Assembly: GCA_963402885.1 (NCBI GenBank)
Contig: OY727094.1
Location: 36,396,501-36,460,500 of the forward strand
Length of the DNA stretch: 64,000 nt
Direction: 5' to 3'
From: Antedon bifida
Lineage: Eukaryota > Echinodermata > Crinoidea > Comatulida > Antedonidae
Numbering within the stretch: position 1 is the first letter of the stretch; each line of letters begins with the position of its first letter. The position numbers and the translations under genes were made by a program. The notes beneath the pieces are model-generated. The model did no database searches and was not told where the DNA came from. It worked only from the letters and a program-made list of their open reading frames with translations. Of the stretch, positions 45,301-51,300 are shown piece after piece.

Positions 45301-48300
45301 TTACCAAACGTTTTTAAATTAACCAATTCTTTGATATTGATATCAAAACTGGTTAGTACAAACATTCAGTTAACCATGAAAAACACTTCAAAATAATTGT
45401 TTAAGATTTCCATGCGAGTTGGTATGTTAAAAAGAGTGTTGTATGGGCTCAACAGGTTTTCAGGAGCTCTATTACAAAAGGTGTTCGCTTTAGAAGTTCT
45501 TGTTATTAGTAAAGTATGATCTCAGTGGTATACAGGGACCAGTTAACAAAGAGGTTTGACATCGATAGGAGCAATTGAGAAGCATATTCATTCAAACATG
45601 ATTACTTCCAGTCATTGATCTTCTTAATATGAAATAATCAGACTGAATACTCAAGCTCACATTATCCCTGCTTCATTAACTCTCACCTGCATTCACTCAA
45701 AAGAAAACGTGGCGATAAATTCATTGAGAATTCAGCCAGTCCTAATGTGGTACAAAGAGGTAGTTATACTGACATCAGCTGACCAATGATATGTAACTAA
45801 TTTATGTAAACATCATGACAAGTTAAGAAAATATATTATATTTGTAGTTGTAGCCTACATCACACATTGTTGGTAGAAATTGTAAAATGGACGAGCGAAT
45901 AGAGACAACTCAATGTTCTGTGGTAACCAACTGGAAAATCATGCACGGGGACAACAAGCAGAGCCAATGTCATCTCCATCAATCAACGACCATGGCAGGC
46001 ATCATAACAAACAATGATATAATAAGTGAATTTGATCAAACGTCCAAATTGGTGTCTAAATTACAATATTGGTTTTTTAATCACGGTTGATTTAATATCC
46101 AAATTTCAGCTTTTGATAGAAATTTCACTTTGCATTCCAAAGTTAAATGCCATTACAACCTATAAACAGGTATGATTGAAAAAAAAGAGACAAGCAAATC
46201 AGGGAGTTGTAAAAAAATAGCAATCTTATTTTACAACTCCCTGAGCCAATGAGCAGAAAAATGTTTTGGAAAAAGTACTAGGAACCAACTAATATTACAA
46301 ATAAGTTCTATTAAGCAGGATATGATATTAAATGCGGTTTCACAATTACAGTACTTAAACCATGAAGGTAAAAATAAACAGTGCAATGCTAAAATCTTAC
46401 CTTCACATGCAGCATAGTTCTCAGTCTGATAGTAACCTTCTGAACAAACACATTCTCCTTGGATTACAGTCCATGTACCATCACTCCGACATTGATATGT
46501 GGGATCCTGAATGCCAACCTTCTTCGAGTTTGGTACGCACTCACCTTTTGCTTCAACCAAGGAAGTAACAAAATCGCCAGTAACCGTTTCTGGGAAGTTT
46601 GCCAAGTGCATCATAACCTTAGGACAAACTAGGTAATACACAAGTGTACGTAACAAGGCCATACACGCACCCTGATCTTGCATAGCAAGATAAAATCCAT
46701 TATTTACAATTGGTCCAAATCTTTCAGTTGCTTTGTTTATGACTTCATCAGAAGACAACGGATCTGAAAATCTTCCATCAGCTGCGATTCGCGAGATCTT
46801 TTTATATGGAGGTGAAGTATACTGCGGGATATTTTCACTGGAATTGTTCACATCACTGTAATACAGGTCAAATGTTTCTCTGCATGAGACGATGTCACTG
46901 TCAGTGTCAGTTCCATCATCTTGACATGAGAACATAGTGAAATCTGTTTCTACAATTATTAAGTTCGCTCGTTTTTTCTGGATGTACGGTAAACGAATCC
47001 AATTATTTTGATTGCGTTCATGTACTTGACACACTTGAAACTTGCGTGCGTAGCTTGCACCGGTTTCTGTCCACTGAAATGAAAATTGATGTAAGTCATT
47101 AATACTGGTAAAAGACAATAAATACACACACCAATGGGTGGTGTTGGTAGTACGAGTTCAACTTATACCGACATTTGCCCTTCTCTGTGACAGAACATAC
47201 AGGTACCAGTTGAAACTCAGTACTTAAAAATGTTCTTAACTAGTGGGATAATCTCCCAACATACCACCACAATAATCATTTCTTTTTGTACTGTAAAATA
47301 GTTACATGTTACACAGTTTAGTTTATCAAATATGGGCATACTGCAAACAAAAATTAGTTTAAAAGATAAACATTATAGTATTGCATCTCAGTGTAAACCA
47401 AGAAGTTCTAAAAAAACCCATTTAAACCTATGTAAAACGTTCTTTATGATTCCTCAAGATAATAATGAATTCATGCATAGCCTAATTTCTATGTATATAT
47501 TACATTCATAAATGTATCAATATGACGAATGATAGCAAATCACATGTATGTAGTGTATATTACAAGCTATGTGTCATAACACTAGCAGTATCAATTTCAA
47601 ATTATGTTAATGTGGATTATTATTTTCAGTGTCAAAATTATAAATTAGTATTACTTAACATGCAGCATACAAACACTGAATTCACAATGGAAAGATAGAC
47701 TACAGTATTAAGCTCTGTCTACTACACTATCAAACGTTATGTGAAAAAAAGTGTGATGTGCCCAAATATGGTAGTGATATGCTTAAATATGGTAGTGATA
47801 TGACATCATCATGTCCAAATATGGGCACAACACTTTTTTTTGTCACATAAAGTTTGATAGTGTAGACAGAGCTTTGGACTACAGCAACAACCCTATATCC
47901 GTTAATAAGCTTAAATGGGACCACTCTAAGAGTAGAATTGGATGATACTGTGCAGGTGAATAGCCATTGAAACCAACAAATAAAACACCCAACTGCCAAT
48001 AATTACTATTCAGTAGAACATGTATTTATTAGAGCATCACTACTTATAGGGGTTGAATAATTAATTTGGACGTGTGATTGTGAATAGAATAAGCTGGTCA
48101 TTACACAATGTATGGATTATCTTGCATGGTGATTACCCACACTTTCTATGGAGTCCTCTATTGTACACATTTCATGGGATAAACTCTGAGGTAATAAGTA
48201 TAGGAGATGGAACCAGGTTTAGATTTAAAAAAAAACAAAACAAAAACTGCACAGTAAACAGTATGATCATTGTACTAATAAACAATTCTGGTAGTAGACC

Positions 48301-51300
48301 TACCAAACAGGATGTTGGAATTGTAGTATTCACAAAGATAGAGTATAAAGACAGTGTCAGCATTGCCAATACCTCTATTTATACAGGAAAGAGTGAATTC
48401 ACTCTTTCCTCATTTATATAAATCGTATACAGGACATAGAATTACTTAAAAGTCATTGTTTTAATCACGTATGATAAATTGGTTACGATTAAGTTTCATT
48501 AAGTGACTATTAAAGCAACCCTTCCATTAGTTATAATTATATTTCAAAAATTCTTATCTGAATAACTAATTTTTTTCAGTGAAGTGGAAAATCCAATTAA
48601 TATTTTAAAAGGCAATGAAATAATATGATTGAATCTAACATTATGTAAATGAGTTTTGTGACCCTCTCACATCAAGTTAGTTAGTCTGCTATGCAATGTT
48701 GAATCCACTCAAGTGCAACGAATACGTAGAATCGAAGCTATCTCATAATTAAATGTAGAAAAAATCAAAAGTCATTATGAAATCCATGTTGAATTTCAAG
48801 TGGGGGTAATGAGTATTAAATTGAAATAATATGGCCATCATTGATCTTGTAGTTGTTGTGTAGGAATGAAATGTTGACAGTTACATCTACTACTAGTACT
48901 AGACACTTGATGTGGGCCTTAAAATTTGGATGAAACATACTGGTTGAGTTCTTATGCATAAGGAGCTCCTTCTATGCATGTTCAAATTTCAGTTGGATAG
49001 CAGTTGATTGGAATTGTAGATGGAGTATTTAACAACGTAAGTCGTAAATGACTCATGAATCAATAACCTCTTTAAATTTATCAATATTAATCCAATTCTT
49101 GAAAATGACAAGTATCACCTCCAACAGTATCAACCTACCAAGTAACCTACTAAGTACTTATAGGCTACTGTAAGTTATGAAAAACTAAACTAAAGGCACC
49201 ATGGTACTAAAAACATATTTAATAAATGATAATGATAATATTGATATTTCTAAGCATTGGAAAAGAAGTATATTTCCACCATGTTTCAAATGCTATATAA
49301 ACTTACTTGTTACATTTAAGAATAAAATGAGATCAAGTATTCTAATTTAATTCTGTACTTAATATATTAATTACAGCAACTTATAATTATATTAATTCAG
49401 TTTCAAAGAGGCTAGTCCAAGGTACAAATAATGAACATACGTTATGTTAAATTAAATATATCATAATAAATGTTAAATAAATTATAACCCTCTGTTTGTT
49501 TCCTCCTTCCTATTTTGCAAAAAAAAAAAAAAAATTCCTGGATCCACACTGACAAATATACCATAATAAATGTAGACTATTTGAATAAAGTATTTTTCAT
49601 TGTACTAACTACAGTACTACTAGGAAAATGCAAATTAGAAATGACCATAGCCCTCTGTTTCCTCCCCTACCATATTTTGCAACATATAGGATCTACCCTG
49701 ACAATGACATATACAGTAATGACAGATCATCAAATCCAATTTATTATCATAAGATCTATCTGCAGTAACACAGTGCACCAATTTATTATACCAATAACCC
49801 AAGATTTATTGGGGATTCTGGACATAATTTTCATTATATAACTAAAGAACCCTTGCATATCAATTAGTAAGAGTGTCTAGAATGTAAAGATGGAGTCAAC
49901 ACCTAGTCTTCAATGTCAGTGCAATTAGAGGAATCCTGTATAATCATTTAATAATTATAAATGGTAGCTTCTGCTGGTTTTATAGGCCATACATTGTAAT
50001 TTACTTTAATCTAATAAATTACACTGACATTGATGAGTGTAGTAAACATGTAAGATTTGTGAGCAAATGGTTTCCACAGATATGCAGGTTTGTCAGTTGC
50101 CTTTTTGCTGGCTACAGTAGTTTAAAGGCTAACACTAGTAGCAGTTTAAATAATTATGATGGAATACAACATATTAACAACAAAATTGTGTAATGATCTA
50201 AAATTCCATTCCATCAGAGTGATAATTAATTGTATTATAAAATATTTAGAAATAGGTAAAAGGACCTCCAAATATGGTCATTTTGTTTTCTGTTTAGTTA
50301 ATGATTTACTACTGTAAAAACATTTAAAATTACCCTGTAATGATGAAACATGCAGTTTGAAGGACTGTGTGATTATCATTGATAATGAATGTACTTGCTA
50401 GTGAATGTATATACAGTACTATCAAGGAGAACATTTTATTAAAATAACATACAGTATTGTACAGGTAGTACACTTTAGAAATAGGGTTTGCACAACAAGT
50501 AATACAGATCCAATACCCATATATCTCCATTTAGTTAAACTAATTAGTGGATTAGACCTTGGAATAAGTACCCAAACATGTATGCTTATTTAGGAGATTA
50601 TGACAAGTAACCCTTGATAGGTGTTGCCTAGGATTAGTATAATCCTATAGATTATGACAAGTAACCCTTGATAGGTGTTGCCTAGGATTAGTATAATCCT
50701 ATAGATTATGACAAGTAACCCTTGATAGGTGTTACCTAGGATTAGTATAATCCTATAGATTATAACAAGTAACCCTTGATAGGTGTTGCCTAGGATTAGT
50801 ATAATCCTATAGAAGAAACTTAATCTTGAATGGTTGTATAGTTTATAGGTACTGTGTACAGGCAGAATACCTTGTGTACAGGCAGAATACCTTGTGTACA
50901 GGCAGAATACCTTGTGTACAGGCAGAATACCTTGTGTACAGGCAGAATACATTGTTTGCATGTTCAAACTGGTTGATTTATTATACTGTAGAGTGTAAGT
51001 AAAGGATACATTCTAAGATTTATGAGCTAATAGGCTAAAGACATTTCTCTAATGTTTCCTGTTTAAAAACTAATATCTAGCCCCTTGCAAATTGGTATCA
51101 GCTAGCATCTTGTATGGAAAAAACCTGATATCTACACTAGCCCATTGCAAATTGGTATCAGCTAGCATCTTGTATGGAAACATCTGGTAATACAAAATCA
51201 CTAGAATGGAAGTTCACATTTTGAGGTAGATTTGGATTTAGTTTCTACTATTAATAATACCATCACCCACTAGAGGTCATCTACCATTGGATGGTAGCAG

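Larger units (their letters stand above)
6852..46400 (-). other. EPH: Eph intron 3, about 39.5 kb
   Basis: The long intron separates the ligand-binding exon from the EGF-like exon. It holds short tandem pairs (7.3, 11.4, 12.1 kb), repeat R2 (12.4, 24.8, 35.6 kb), the truncated MITE (15.3 kb), a spaced inverted repeat (16.75 kb), a SINE piece (19.15 kb), the 62-bp duplication (24.45 kb), LINE-tail repeats (30.4, 36.2, 39.5 kb) and R1 copies (33.3, 34.6 kb). G+C-richer patches without clear content lie at 19.8-20.1, 37.1-37.8 and 39.8-40.3 kb and could be regulatory. No nested gene is convincing. Confidence 0.85.

Noticed and set aside
6852-46400. A missing Eph exon between exons 3 and 4
   Set aside because: Phases match directly (G joined to CT) and the cysteine pattern CEACPIGTY is continuous.
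50596-50811. CRISPR array
   Set aside because: The repeats are contiguous without unique spacers and the genome is eukaryotic.
50590-50967. Minus-strand ORF with repeated peptide units
   Set aside because: It is open only because the 54-bp array length is a multiple of three and the 20-bp array happens to lack stops; no promoter, splice or family support.
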